From: Anthostomella pinea
Lineage: Eukaryota; Ascomycota; Sordariomycetes; Xylariales; Xylariaceae
Length of the DNA stretch: 64,000 nucleotides
Direction of reading: 5' to 3'
Assembly (NCBI GenBank): GCA_963556695.1
Contig: CAUWAG010000003.1
Span: forward strand, 4,154,001-4,218,000
Each line of letters begins with the position of its first letter. The first letter of the stretch is position 1. This document shows, one piece after another, positions 51,542-62,786 of this stretch. The position numbers were made by a program, and so were the translations under genes. The notes beneath the pieces are model-generated. The model saw only the letters and a list, made by a program, of their open reading frames with translations. It searched no databases and had not been told where the DNA came from.

Positions 51542-52771
51542 TTACGACAATGATTTCTTCCGAGTTCTCCTTACTCCTTGTGCAGAGCCTCTTACAGGCA
51601 GGTTGTCTTCCTCATGATCAGTAAGGTCCTGATCATCAGCAGCAGCCTCTATCCATTGCTGTAACCTTTGAGGGGGACCTGGCGCCTTGGGATTTGTCTC
51701 ATGGAACTCTTTGACGCGTACAGCTGAGCCTCTGAAGTTAGCTGCTGGGTACCACATCGGGTCAGGATCATGACCTGTCCATTCAGCCTGGTACTCCAGC
51801 TTGCCCCGGGTTAGGCGGAAGGACAGAATTTTGTTAACTTCCCACTCAGGAACCCCATCCACGTCAACGGGAGGCGGTGGAGGGATCACCTGACCTGGGA
51901 CAGGGTCATTTGGTGACCGTACTAAGCGGCTTGCGTTGATGACCCGATGAGCGTTTATCCCAGGGGGTAAGTCAATCTCAAAGGCGTTCTCATTGATCTG
52001 TTTGACAACCCGATATGGTCCCATATAGGGGTTGTCCAACCCATCATGTGGGCGGTCAGTGCGCCATGCTCCTTTGCGGACATATACCATATCTTCTGGC
52101 TTCCAGTCGATTGGTCGTCGGGATTTGTCAGCCTGCTTCTTGTATTCTATTTGTGCCTTGAAGAGATTGGTTTTGGTCCATGCCATGGCCTGTGCCCTGC
52201 GTTCAGCAAAAATTTGAGCATCTGAACGACTAAGCCGCTCTGTAATAGGCGTCTTTCTTGAGAGAGGACTGCGTTTATCCCAGTCAAAGGTCATGACTGG
52301 AAGAAACCCCATTTCAACCTCAGCTGGAGATAAGCCAGTACTTGCATGAGGTTGTGTGGCATAAGCAAAATCCAGGCAGGGCAACAGCTGAGACCAGTCT
52401 ATGAAAGCACCCATACCTGGCCAGGAATAACGCTCTGCTACTAAAGCACGCATCTTGTTCCGACCAGGGTGTGCACGGGAAGGTAGTCTGTGAATCTCAT
52501 CACAAAGCCGTGTGCGTAGGTTCCCCTCATCAGGTACCATGAGGCGTCCCTCTTTCAACAACAAGCCATCAACAAGACTGTAACCCTGCTGACTGTGTTT
52601 GGCTTTTTCCCGCTCAAGGAGTAGGGCCTCTGAAGAGCGGTTGGCTGTCAAGATGGCATCAATAAGCTGAACACCCTCTAGAGAACCGTCTGGGTCCTGG
52701 TTGTTGGCTTCCAAGGTGGCCACAATGGCACATACCAGGTTGTCTTCTGGACTAGGTGACGGGTCGGTCAC
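51542..52771 (-). mobile_element. gypsy/chromovirus pol end: zinc-binding HHCC, integrase C-terminus and chromodomain; catalytic core deleted
   Basis: A single open frame of 409 codons. It starts in the region between RNase H and integrase (LERE-KAKHSQQGYSLVDGLL), passes the zinc-binding block (HRLPSRAHPGRNKMRALVAE) and jumps from RYSWPGM directly to DWSQLLPCLDFAYATQPHAS. The catalytic D-D-35-E core is therefore missing although the frame stays open. The integrase C-terminal domain (YVRKGAWRTDRPHDGLDNPY; MGPYRVVKQINENAFEIDLP) and a chromodomain (WEVNKILSFRLTRGKLEYQA; EWTGHDPDPMWYPAANFRGS) follow. Chromodomains steer such elements to heterochromatin. It is cut at its 5' side by a LINE 3' end at 52840. 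Confidence 0.88.
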
Positions 52772-52839
52772 AGGCAGGTCAACGGGTCCATTGAACCTTT
52801 CAACAGGTAGGAGGATCTGGCGGCGACTTTCATCCTCAT

Positions 52840-53046
52840 CAATCTGCCCCCGATAGATAACTGTTCTTGAAGGACCAGATGGTTGACCCCAAAGTCATAC
52901 CGCCGCAACAACGGGGATGGGCTCGTGAGCCGGACTGACTGTACTTATTTTCTTGAAACCTCCACTACCCTGCGATGCAGAGGCTCTGGAGGCGTGGTCT
53001 GCACTACTGAGGAGCTACCCCCCACGTTAATACAAAACAAACAAAC
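52840..53046 (+). mobile_element. LINE 3'-end copy (about 207 bp) with AAAC tail
   Basis: Matches the last codons and 3' UTR of the intact LINE (41806-42017) with a few changes and ends in an AACAAACAAAC tail. A typical severely 5'-truncated insertion, placed between the chromovirus and the OrsD-like pseudogene. Confidence 0.9.
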
Positions 53047-53690
53047 ACTTTGCCGCCGAGTCTCGCAGCCTCGCCTGTGCGTCCTTTGAGAGCGGGCCTA
53101 GACTGGCGTCATGCAGCGCCACCAGATCCTTGCCCTCGAGATGTTTGGCCTACCCATCTCCCGACCCAAGCCAAGTCCGCGTCGATCCCGCCTGACCCGT
53201 CCGCCTTCCGCCAGCGCTCCTCCTCCTCGGCCGCCAGCTTATCGTCGTATGTCGTATGTCGCTAGCATCAGCTGCCACTTATCGCCGTTACGGCTTTCTT
53301 TCTGTTCCTTTCCTTCCTGCTGCTCTCCGGTCCTTCTGCTGTTGGTGGCGGCGGCAGCCCTGCGCTCAACCTCAAACCAGCCGCTCGCAGCCCGGCTGCG
53401 AAAGAACCTCTGGCACGGCATTCCTGTAGGCCACGGCACGTCGTCGCCTGCTGCGATATTCTGCCTTGCTGTAGCTCGGCCTCGCCCTCGCCGGTTGATC
53501 CACCCGTGCGTTGTTCGGCAGTGGTATTGTATCTTCTGCAGCTGCCGGCTGACGTACGGGCACCGTCGACATGCAAACCCGCCTCTTTCTGGCGGCTGCA
53601 GGTACGGGTTGGCCGCACGCGCTCGCGCGTAGCTGTTGGGCCGTTCGCAGCTGTTGCCCTTAGGTGCGTATCGGCCTCGTTAGCTACGCA
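53047..53690 (-). pseudogene. OrsD/DUF3505-like C2H2 protein, frameshifted
   Basis: The family (named after a protein in the Aspergillus orsellinic-acid cluster) has an N-terminal C2H2-like finger region of unknown function. Here the minus strand shows GGFACRRCPYVSRQLQKIQY, HCRTTHGWINRRGRGRATAR (C-x2-C-x12-H-x4-H), then VPWPTGMPCQRFFRSRAASG and WFEV, the characteristic C-Q-R-F-F block. After TYD a 7-bp tandem duplication (CATACGA, about 53245) shifts the frame. Downstream the sense continues in another frame with DKLAAEEEERWRKADGSGGI, then, after a second shift near 53150, HLEGKDLVALHDASLGPLSK. It ends at the LINE tail. Upstream codons are also shifted. Such genes often occur with mobile or telomere-linked DNA in fungi. 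Confidence 0.7.
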
Positions 53691-55231
53691 TGCATAATGA
53701 TGTGCCTTCGTGGTAGTGCCTTCCATAAGGGTGATCAATCACAAGACTTGGTTGTGATTGGTCTGTTCTGAACGGTTGTTGTTTCTCCTCCTGGGTGGGA
53801 GAAGGTCCCGTCCAGGATGTATATATATATCTAAAGTACAGCTGAAAGGTAACTTACCTGTTGCCTTAGGCATTGTTCCAGACAACCTTTGATGGGACAA
53901 CCACTGGAATACAGGGGAGACCACCGAATGCCAGTGGATGGATCCACAATGACATTCTGTACAGAGAATAATGTTTAATTTCAGTGAGATGACGTGACTC
54001 CGGTGGTGCTTCTGATTATATTCTAGCTGGCAGGTCTTGGACCTTTTGCAGCGAATTTAGCATTTGAATTTCCCCATCGTATTGATCTTTCCTTAGGACC
54101 GAGGCTCACACGTACAGTCTCTAGGTGCCGCGCTGATTTCGTCCCCGTCAAGATCTTGACGGGCGTGCTGTTAAGGCTGGTATGCGCACATGCAATTTCA
54201 TCCTCAGCATTGTTATACTGGGTTGGGGAAGACATGTTACAGAAGATATTGAAGTCGCTACAAACAGAATGTAGTGCGCGAGTACTTGTCTTGGAATTCT
54301 GAGGAGTTCATAGAATGCGTGGCTGGGTACGTTTCCTCTTATATGCAAATATTTGGGGGGACGTGAAGATCCGGCGACGGGCGAGACGCGGGAGCAACAG
54401 AAGACATCAAGACGTAAAATATATCGCTGGAGTCTGATATAAGCTAGGCGTTGACGTTTTGAGTTGACCATGGGATGAAACGGCCATCGCCACAACAGCT
54501 TAAAGTGGTGCGGGGCACGGGTAGCCAATACCACCTGGTCCCGGTTCTTCTTCGGGAAATTCAGTTGCCTAGCTTGGTGCTTCTTTTCCGATACAAGTCG
54601 TTTGATACGATTGTTGGCATAAGTTAATTTGCCTTCAAGGAGATCTTCAGCAGACCTTAATCGACCAATGTCCTGCTAGGGAATCCTGTTGGACTTCTTG
54701 GTATCTGCCGAGACATAATCGACTTGTCCTCCGTCATGGTTAGTTAATCGACACACCGAGGGGAAGATTCGGACGAGGAGAGAGATTCTGTATGACAATT
54801 CATGCCACGCACATGTAGGACGGACCCCAAAAGGTTAGGGAACATGTTCTATACTTATACAAAAACAATCAAGCCAGCCAATCAACGGAGATTGTCGGAC
54901 AGTGGGGAGCAGTGGGGAGCATTGGGGAGTATTAGGGAGCAGTGGGGAGCCCTAACTGATATGTGGATATGTTCCTGATCCAACATATCCATCACGTGAT
55001 GCTCTGATTACGTGACTGTACTCCTTAGATCCGTGTGTTCTCCCGGCTTCTCCCGGTTCCCTTCTGTCCTATTGGGCCTGCCAGCGGGCCTCGTCCCCTT
55101 TACGATGTTGTTGATTCGTGACAGGCGAAGCCATATTTAACGGCGGGAGCCCCAAGTGGGACAACCCCCCTAATGGGACAGCTCTCGCACCAAATCTGAC
55201 CATGTTCACTCATACATACCTCCATAACAAA
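53691..55231. other. no supported gene; short tandem repeat at 54899-54951
   Basis: Only short frames. 54899-54951 has about five imperfect copies of CAGTGGGGAG. A block near 54510 partly matches the putative terminal repeat of the 9-10 kb pogo element. Confidence 0.45.
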
Positions 55232-55322
55232 TGAGCCGCGCGTGCTCCCCAAGGAGGAGTAGCCAGTCATCCGATGGCTTGATTTTCTACCAGGATCAAA
55301 CTATCTCTACAGGAAAACACTG
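55232..55322 (+). pseudogene. 91-bp fragment of a second insulin-degrading-enzyme copy
   Basis: Corresponds to 28473-28563 of the IDE relic: EPRVLPKEE-[TAG]-PVIRWLDFLPGSNYLYRKTL in translation. The TAG stands where the other copy has TGG (Trp). Most of the differences are C-to-T or G-to-A. Flanks are unrelated. Confidence 0.88.
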
Positions 55323-57412
55323 GCAGTGGGGGATTGGACTGTGTGCCTTCATTTCGAAAATGGGCACGACACGATCACATGGAAGAAAACATACACCAAC
55401 GACGGCGTCACCTTCGTCTTCACCCCAAGCGAACAAGGAGGAGAAGTAACGGTTAAAATCCAGGCGGTAGCTCGCTTGGCGGCGCACTGAAGAGACCCTA
55501 CTCGGAGAGGTCCAGCAGAACGCATTGCGAAGAGACACAAGAGACCTAAAGCGCGCAGCCAACGCACCAAATCCGACACAACCAGCCCATAATACAGTTT
55601 GAGTGCCTTCAGCAGCTGCGAATTGTGCTGTATGTATTGGGACATGTCAAACAGCGTGTGGTATGGTTGATCTTGTTGATAACGTGTATTCTGGTGATTC
55701 TCATGTGAGTGTGTGTATCTGAAGGATCTTCTGGTGTAAGCTACAGGGCCCGAAATTGCCCTAGAGCCCCTGTCGGTGCACTGCCACCTCCCTGACTCCA
55801 GTGTGGCTTGCGAGCCATTTGACAGGACAACGTGGGTCTCCAAACGGCTTTACCGGAAGGGACCATTACGTCTTCTCGACTCTTGTCGTGAATAAAGAGA
55901 TAAACTAGCGATGGTCGGTGAGGGTTTTCGATGCCATCTGGGCCTGGAACCAGCGTGGGGGAGTCGGGGTTGTGCGCGTCTGCTGGTGGGGACGATAAAG
56001 GGCGCCTCATATCTGGGCGATTGCCGTCTTGTTCAGGACAATCAGTTTCAAATATTCCGTTTTTATCACATGGTCTTTGCTTTTAATAGCGCTTATATTT
56101 TATACTTTGAGCGCAACTGGGCCTTTTGAGGTAGTATTTTTTCTTTGTGGCATGAACGAGACACTCGTTCTCCAACAGCATGTAGTGCAGGTTTTTAACT
56201 TAATATACGCCGACAGCCTAGTACCATGACAGTAAGGCCCCCTCTCCTTCGCCGTTGTCCGTAACTGCCTCTAAATAGGCAAAATAGAGCATCTCAAATC
56301 CCTGTGTGGAACACCAGGAAGACTTCGTATTTAGGGGGAGCTTGACAGCGACAGCTCTCCTATATGTTCTCGTAACCTCCACAAGGCCGACCCACTTGTG
56401 ATCCAGCTTGGCCATAGGTCTCGTAGAAACGGGGATGGAGTGCTAGCCAGGGATATACACGTGAAGATAGCTTGATATGAGCCGAATACGGCAGACTATT
56501 CAGACCTCCATCATCCCAGGCCCACACCCGGTCTCGAAATGGTCCAAATATTACATCATCCGTGGCTTTGCCTACCTCGCTCAAATCGTCCATCTCCACC
56601 GAGCATAGCGGGGCAACTGTTAGCCTCCATACACGTCCTTGATGCAAGTATCGCTGGCCTCTGCCTGATGCTCCTGGCATCGCTGGAAGACATGTTCGAA
56701 TTCTCGAAGACATTCATCCGGCTTCGTGTTTTTTGCTAGGATTTCGTATCTGGTTCTACAGCGTATGCAGCTCCATTAGAAACAATGTTACGAACTCCCG
56801 AGCAAACCGCGTTTTGTATGACTGACTGACTCATTCCAGCACAACTAAATGGGTTACAAAAATAAACCGTTTTTTAGAAAGGACAAAACCCGATAAACGG
56901 CTAGACGCACTTCAGATGACGTATGTTATCAGATCGCCATCCCGAGAATATATCATGACCAGCTAAAAGTTGCCTTCTGTCGGCCGTCAACAAAGGAAAT
57001 AGCGACAAAAAAAGAAAAAAAAAAAAAAAGGACGACGATTAGAATATAAAAATTTTTTTTTTTGGGCGGGTTCTTAATTTATTGAAGAAAGCGCGAAAAA
57101 CTAAATTCGCGTATGTGGACAGCAATCCACTAAATCTTTACTATTATCCTGTCGGTGAAAGCTTATAGGACTTTGTGCCTACGAAACTGCCAGTAGAGAT
57201 TGAAACATGACCTTTAAATACCACGGATAGTCGTCTCTGGCGCATATTCTCGTGCATAAGCTGGCTGGGGAAGCTGAAGAACTCATGTTAATATAGGCGC
57301 TTCCAGCAAAGATCATGGGGGAGGACGAGCAAGTCGGATTGCTTTGTGCCTGACCTTTTCAGTTGTCTGACTTTGCTGTGTGGTGCGAACGGTCCATCCA
57401 GCACCTGGTTGT
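55323..57412. other. no supported gene
   Basis: Several medium frames without recognisable content. 56850-57070 is rich in A and T tracts. Confidence 0.45.
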
Positions 57413-57808
57413 CTATTTCCTCCGCTGTGGTTTAGTAGAAAGGTCAACAAATGGGGGAGGAGACTGAAAAGTAGACAACAGTCGCGAAAGCTTGCCACAA
57501 ATAGGGTCGGCAGGCAGCTCGGCTCTACCAGTTGAAGAGCTCTCGCCGGTAAGCTCGGGCAGTTCTTTTGGGGATTGTCCGCAGTTGTTCTGCTTACGGT
57601 CCTGATAGACATGATAATGTTCTATAATAATTGGGCTTATAGGACGGCTATCCGACAAGGCCTTCTTGAACTCATAACACTTGGGCCTTGAACAGATGAA
57701 TTGATCCACGACGTCGTTGGCACCACCATGTCGTTTTTCTGATGATCGGCGTTTCCGACATAGGGAGCATTCATGATTAGCTCGCAACTGTTTGCCTTCT
57801 TTGGCCAT
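57413..57808 (-). CDS. small zinc-binding-type hypothetical protein, 131 residues
   Basis: ATG 57808 to TAG 57413. The N-terminal half has a C-x2-C ... C-x5-C arrangement (CSLCRKRRSSEKRHGGANDV; QFICSRPKCYEFKK) with His between, which could bind one zinc ion. The C-terminal half is hydrophilic and Ser/Pro-rich. The frame is intact and preceded, at about 57835-57845 on the minus strand, by a TATATAAG box about 30 bp before the ATG. ATG 57808 is preferred over upstream non-ATG codons. No family is recognised; it is one of the few unbroken host-like genes here. Confidence 0.48.
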   Translation of the reverse strand: MAKEGKQLRANHECSLCRKRRSSEKRHGGANDVVDQFICSRPKCYEFKKALSDSRPISPIIIEHYHVYQDRKQNNCGQSPKELPELTGESSSTGRAELPADPICGKLSRLLSTFQSPPPFVDLSTKPQRRK

Positions 57809-58389
57809 ACTTATCACTACCGTGGCCAACTACACTTATATATCAAGACGCGTTTTTTCGGTGACGTTATATGACATACTGTGTGTGTTTAAGATTACCT
57901 AAATCCATTACGTGATAGACTTGGGGTAAGACGAGAGGTGAGTGAAGAGCAATGCAAGAATTAGCCATTCCTTTGTGTTATCCGTGCTGTCACTGTGGTG
58001 CTCGCCATTTTCTCTTTTCGTTCTATTGTCATAAGGACATCAGCCTCGACGACGTTCTCTGAAACTCCGCACTCTAATGACTTAGGTAATAAGGTTGGCC
58101 AAAATCAGTAATAATAGTCAGCAACACCAGAGATATAAAGACTAAATGCTTCACAGGCACATGTCTAGCTAACAAAGAGTCGATACGACTTGCCAGTGAG
58201 TCAACGACGATCTTCATTAAGAACACAATGTCAGCTCAACCTCTCCAAAATCAGTCCAGCCGCGGCGCCCACGCCACAGCAGTCTTTGCAGTGTAAAGAG
58301 GACTGAGAGAAAGGTAGTAAGAAAGACTTAAAGGAAGGTCTCGACTTCAATGAGCTACCTTCACCGTATACAAGAAGCGAGAGCGACTC
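57809..58389. other. no supported gene
   Basis: Promoter side of the small gene and decayed sequence leading into the copia relic. Confidence 0.4.
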
Positions 58390-58560
58390 ATCTTCACCTT
58401 AAAATATATTAATAATCTCCTGATCTCAGCCAAAGACAAAGATATACCTAGTTTGAAAGAGTGTTTACTTTATACATATAGAAAGACCTTGGCGAAGCCT
58501 CCAAGTTCCTAGGAATCGAAGTTCTCTGTCATAGAGGGACTAGAAATGCATGTAAGAGGA
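58390..58560 (+). mobile_element. copia RT relic with mutated active site
   Basis: YINNLLISAKDKDIPSLKEC (from 58407) corresponds to the copia Y-V-D-D-L-L-I block; both catalytic Asp codons read AAT (Asn). About 60 bp later DLGEASKFLGIEVLCHRG matches the next copia RT block in a shifted frame. It is bordered at 58584 by a pogo element. Confidence 0.75.
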
Positions 58561-58585
58561 TAAGGAATGACCCACAAAACAGTAC

Positions 58586-59610
58586 CATCCCCCCCATAGA
58601 AGTCGTACACCCCCACTAGTCGTACAGCCAAACCCCACCATCACCACCAAAACACCCCCTTATTGACTTATACACGAATGAAGCCATTTAGGTCAGAGAA
58701 ATACAGCAAAATTATCATTCGAAAGCGCTGAAGCTTTTCATGCGTAATATCTAGCCGGCGCCCGAATGGCTCGCCCGGATCGCGATAGGCGAGGCTCCTG
58801 TATAGCCTCCAAAACGTCCTTATCAAGGGGGTCATCCTCATCTTCCTCTTCGTCCTCTGACTCAATAACTATCTCTTCTTGTACTTCTGCGCGTGCAGCA
58901 GGGCTAATGGTACCTCCATGAGATAGTATTTCTGTCACTGTTTTGAACTTCCCATCAGGATTAGGGATCTTCTGCCGCTTCTTTGGCCGTAGCCGCTCTA
59001 ACTCAGCCTCCAGAGCCTTGCTCTTCTGATCTTTTATAACAACTTCAGTCTTCTTGGCTTCGAACGCATTGGCTATCTTCCTGTACTTCAGCCTGGTCCC
59101 TGGGGACTTATTTTTGCCGAAATTCATGATCTGGCGGCTCGTAGTAGGGGTCCGTTGGTCCTCTGGTTCAGAGCATTCAGGGGTATCAGGCTCAGGGGTC
59201 TTTCTCTTCTCTTCTTGTATCTCTGGGTGTTGTAAGCACTTCCTGCGGCTGATAGGATAACATCCAGTGACCTTGAAGCCCGAGAGGATGTTTTGTTAGT
59301 GAAAGCAGAAGTTCTGGCCTTGCTATAGCATTGGATGAAGTTGATCTTGTCAACAAGCGAGGCATCCGTCAAGGAATTCAACTCAGAGAGGAATTTGTCC
59401 TATTAACACGCGTCAAACCATGATAAATCGGGAGAAATCAAAGGAGGTCTAAGTAAAATAAGGAAAAATCATATACGTACGGAGGTGTGGCTCTTATGGC
59501 CATCTAGTATTAAAAGGATCGCCTCGGACTGGTCTCCTTCTCGTATCTCGTCCGCCTGTGGGAGGAAAAGAGAACGGATGTTGGCCAAAATTGGGCGGCA
59601 CTTTCGCAAG
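58586..59610 (-). mobile_element. degenerate pogo-like DNA transposon (family B), C-terminal part
   Basis: A C-rich end with a TA before it (58584-58585) and short CGTACA repeats looks like a terminal inverted repeat. On the minus strand the transposase pieces are LLILDGHKSHTS (second catalytic Asp, about 59500), then after an 84-bp interruption bounded by GTACGT and ATAG, KFLSELNSLTDASLVDKINF with IQCYSKARTSAFTNK. A frame shift near 59225 leads to KRKTPEPDTPECSEPEDQRT and the long basic tail ELERLRPKKRQKIPNPDGKF, and the frame ends in an acidic stretch at 58738. The third catalytic block (PLD) and the N-terminus are missing. Confidence 0.78.
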
Positions 59611-60681
59611 GGGTGTTCAGCCCACAGCATGATCGCGAATATGATCTATAATCAGCAAATACAGTTACCCCTGCTGTTACTGGGATCTGCAGAGCCTCAA
59701 TTGACTCTCGGTTATTTTAGTCTCTAGGCAGAGGCTCTGTAAGAGTCCAGCCCTGATGCTGGGTTGAAATGATGGCTACCATTTAAGCCTTGTATATCCC
59801 ATAACTACCCAAGAAACAAAGCCAGAACAAGATATCGTCTGCGCGCGGTTACCTTTCACCTCATCTTCCCTCCTACAACTACTTGTCTTGGCACCCGCTG
59901 TTAGTGCCCTCGGAAATTACCCATACAAACCTGGTCCTTTTGTATGCATCGTTTTTCGCTCGCACTAACACCAGCTGTTTTTGCAAGTACACGAAGGAGA
60001 ACGAGGGAGATCCGGCTTAGGGACAGTCGACAACAGCCCTCATCGGCGTCATCACGTCGACTGCGAGACATCCGCGAGCACGACGACGCCCTCGTCGTGC
60101 TACTCTCACGGCCACGCGCGCCCAGGTTCGCGTCTGACGCGACCGGGCGTGCAACCGGCGACAACACGAAGCGATCGCGTCACTCGTTCAAGGCACCGAC
60201 GTCGACGGTACACTCGACGGCGACGATGTATACGAGATATCCGGGCGAGGAATTGGTTGCGGAGGTACCCGTGGCCTCTACGGGGACCTAGGGGAGCAAG
60301 GAGCCGGGAGGAAGACGACGCGTGAGCGGCTTGTTGCTGGCGCCGTGAGAGGACGAAGGTATTTCCTGTCACCCAGAGGACGGGGGTACCAGTGAAAGCA
60401 CAATGTCCGTGGACAGAAGGGGAGAAGTAGTACACTGTGTGCGAACTTCCAGTGACGTCCGTTGGCAACGATTTGCTAGATGGGTCGTACCAGGACGGCA
60501 AATACTTGTAAATATTTACTCCTAGCCTAGCACGCCCGTACGCCCTTCTGGAGGCTCGGTTGACGCCGCTTCGCGGCTGTCCCACTGGCGTTAAATGCTA
60601 TCACAATAACAACAATAATAACAACCTTTCACCTTTCGCCTCCTGCGTTATCAAAGAGGAAACCGTAAAACAAGCAGGACC
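59611..60681. other. unassigned, GC-rich in part
   Basis: 60000-60580 has long Arg- and Thr-rich frames on both strands that I cannot identify; a piece reading AIASLVQGTDVDGTLDGDDV (about 60172) looks protein-like. 59878-59910 shares a 30-bp block with the LINE 5' region, and 60521-60546 is the 26-bp repeat also at 16823. Confidence 0.35.
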
Positions 60682-61954
60682 ATGGCGCGGAAAGCTACCA
60701 TTAGCAACAGAAGCCAGGTGTGCCGCTTAAGGAAAGGTAAGTAGGCCTTTCTACTACAACTCCATTACTCTACGGCATATTGATGTAACGCCGTTTTCCA
60801 GGATGCTATACTTGCAGAGTACGACATAAAAGAGAGAATCCAGCAAAATAAATACACCAAACGATCAGCACACACGATTCAAACTTCGGTCAGCTCACCC
60901 TCTGTACTTTCCCACACCAAGTCTAGTACCACCGCCACTCGGCGTATTTCAAGCCACACACCCACGGCGTCGATGTATTTGAACAAATTCCCAACAACCC
61001 TCAGCACTTCCAACCTGGCCACATGGAGCACTTCCTATATGCCGCCACCACCGGCAAGTCGTCTTCTGCCCGGACAACAGTACCAGGACTGCTCCTACAA
61101 CCCTATCCTAAACTGTGACCTGCACCCGGGGCAGTTCACTCATTATATACCACCGACCATATTCTCGTCAATTCAACATAGTTCTGCCGGCTCTGATCCG
61201 ACTCAAACATCCCTCGGCACCACTGCAACTACCTGGAACGACAGCCTGGGCCCGGCGATACAAGCGGTCGCTGCTACCTTTGCATACACCAGTCTCGAAA
61301 GACACTCCTCAGGGATAAAACCATCCCACGGCTTACGCCAGCTTACAGGGTGTGACGACAAGCTCATGTACCTCATCTCTGAGATCGCTTGCCTCGAAGC
61401 ACTCAAAAATGATAGAATAGACGGGTTAAGGCTTTGCCTTTGTGTACAGGTGCTAGGTAATCAGATTACTCTGACCGAGACTCATGATTACGAGCTTGGT
61501 GCTACATCGGATGCTTTCATTCTCCCCAGCCTGGAGCTACTCAGGAAGAATACCACGAGAGCGTTCCGGCTAGCTGCTCACATTTACCTTTGTAGTCTAG
61601 TGCCTGGCTTCTTGCCTAGCCAGGCCAGCTGCGTTGGAGAGGCTCATTCAAACGCTGCAGCACGTCCACATCCTATCCGGGCCTGGTGGCTCTGACGGAA
61701 GCCTCGCCTGGGTTCATCTGATCGGTGTATCTGTTAGCGGGACGAATGCTACCTACAGATACTTCTTCCACAGCTATTCGGCACGTTTGGATGGATCTTT
61801 TAACCTCGCCAGCACTCCCCTCATGCATTGGAACAATAGTTGGCCTTCAGAAACGCCCTCCGACCCTGCCGCGCTTCTTCCTCTGCCACTATTTGAAGAA
61901 AAACAAAGTGCCCTTTTGACTCCTTACGCAATTAGAAACAGAGATTTTGCATAG
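60682..61954 (+). pseudogene. Zn2Cys6-type transcription factor relic (Fungal_trans_2), zinc cluster deleted
   Basis: Exon 1 (60682-60736) encodes a basic start with SQVCRLRK, matching the C-R-L-R-K start of a zinc cluster. An intron from GTAAGT at 60737 to an AG at 60817 (or 60801) leads to YDIKERIQQNKYTKRSAHTI, which normally follows the last Cys. The body contains LTGCDDKLMYLISEIACLEA, LRKNTTRAFRLAAHIYLCSL and VPGFLPSQAS. After a 1-bp frameshift near 61632 come LERLIQTLQHVHILSGPGGS, DGSLAWVHLIGVSVSGT and RYFFHSYS to a stop at 61952-61954. This C-terminal module is typical of fungal regulators. The remaining five zinc-cluster cysteines are missing, so specific DNA binding would be lost. Confidence 0.72.
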
Positions 61955-62327
61955 GACTACGAGAACCACCCACCAAGCTGAATGCGATGCAAGAAAAGGC
62001 CGTCTGTGCCTCTGCCGCCGAGCCGGAGGACCTTCCAGAGGTATAGATAGGTGTTGAGGATATATTCACCTCGGATTGGGCCGATCTCATTGCCCAACAG
62101 TGCAGTCAAGGTATTATGGAGGACGAGATCCCAGGGGATCTATACAGCTGTTGGATAACACGGGTCACGAAGATGAGCCGAATCCGACCGGAAAAACCAC
62201 GGTACGGCGGAGATGGCCAACACCAAACTGGAATCCGATCATGGGCTCCTAAACAATTACAACACTCTGCGATAAAATACACCAATAATCACCCTCTATT
62301 CACTGAACTCGCTTGAATCTGACAATA
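61955..62327. other. no supported gene
   Basis: Only short frames. Confidence 0.45.
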
Positions 62328-62558
62328 TCAGTCATCCTGGTCGAGCAATCTATAATCGGGTACAAACTTTTTTCTATCGGACAAGTATCCCGACAGTCTC
62401 TTTGTACCAGGATCCTCGATAAACAAATATACATTTGACTTTGTGAGGACCCCTAACTCGTATGCCATTTTGAAAATCCCTCGTAGGCCTTTCAGCTGAG
62501 TGGCTTTACGAGACCGGTGATTTAATATTTCTTTGATTTCTATTTTGCGTCGACCCAT
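62328..62558 (-). CDS. MADS-box-like short protein
   Basis: ATG 62558 to stop at 62328, 76 residues: MGRRKIEIKEILNHRSRKAT, then GIFKMAYELGVLTKSNVYLF. This follows the MADS pattern (G-R-R-K-I-x-I, R-x-x-T, G-x-F-K-K-A-x-E-L-x-V-L, hydrophobic strand), though the central R-R-x-G-L-F-K-K is degenerate. MADS proteins bind CArG-type DNA sites as dimers. It ends shortly after the domain without the usual long activation region, so it could be a truncated gene, a relic or a DNA-binding-only protein. Confidence 0.6.
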   Translation of the reverse strand: MGRRKIEIKEILNHRSRKATQLKGLRGIFKMAYELGVLTKSNVYLFIEDPGTKRLSGYLSDRKKFVPDYRLLDQDD

Positions 62559-62783
62559 TCTGCAGTAAATATCAGAAAGCTGGCCAGGATATTTACAACT
62601 TCAACGAGACTGGGTTTATGATGGGCATTATTGGGTCCGGCATGGTCACGAAGGTCCAGTTGAAGTAGCCGCACTTGCTTATCTAATCATACAGGTAGAA
62701 TGGGAATCGCGCGGATCCAAACAGATTCCTTCTAAATAGCAGCGTAGTCGAGACTTCACTGCGCGTCGACTTGACGCTCAACG
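62559..62783. other. intergenic
   Basis: Nothing recognised. Confidence 0.4.
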
Positions 62784-62786
62784 AGT

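Noticed and set aside
53111..53632. 173-codon plus-strand frame
   Set aside because: Shadow of the OrsD-like pseudogene on the minus strand, whose motifs are clear.
60106..60585. Arg-rich minus-strand frame and Thr/Ser/Arg-rich plus-strand frames
   Set aside because: Mirror frames of GC-rich repetitive sequence; could not decide on a real product.
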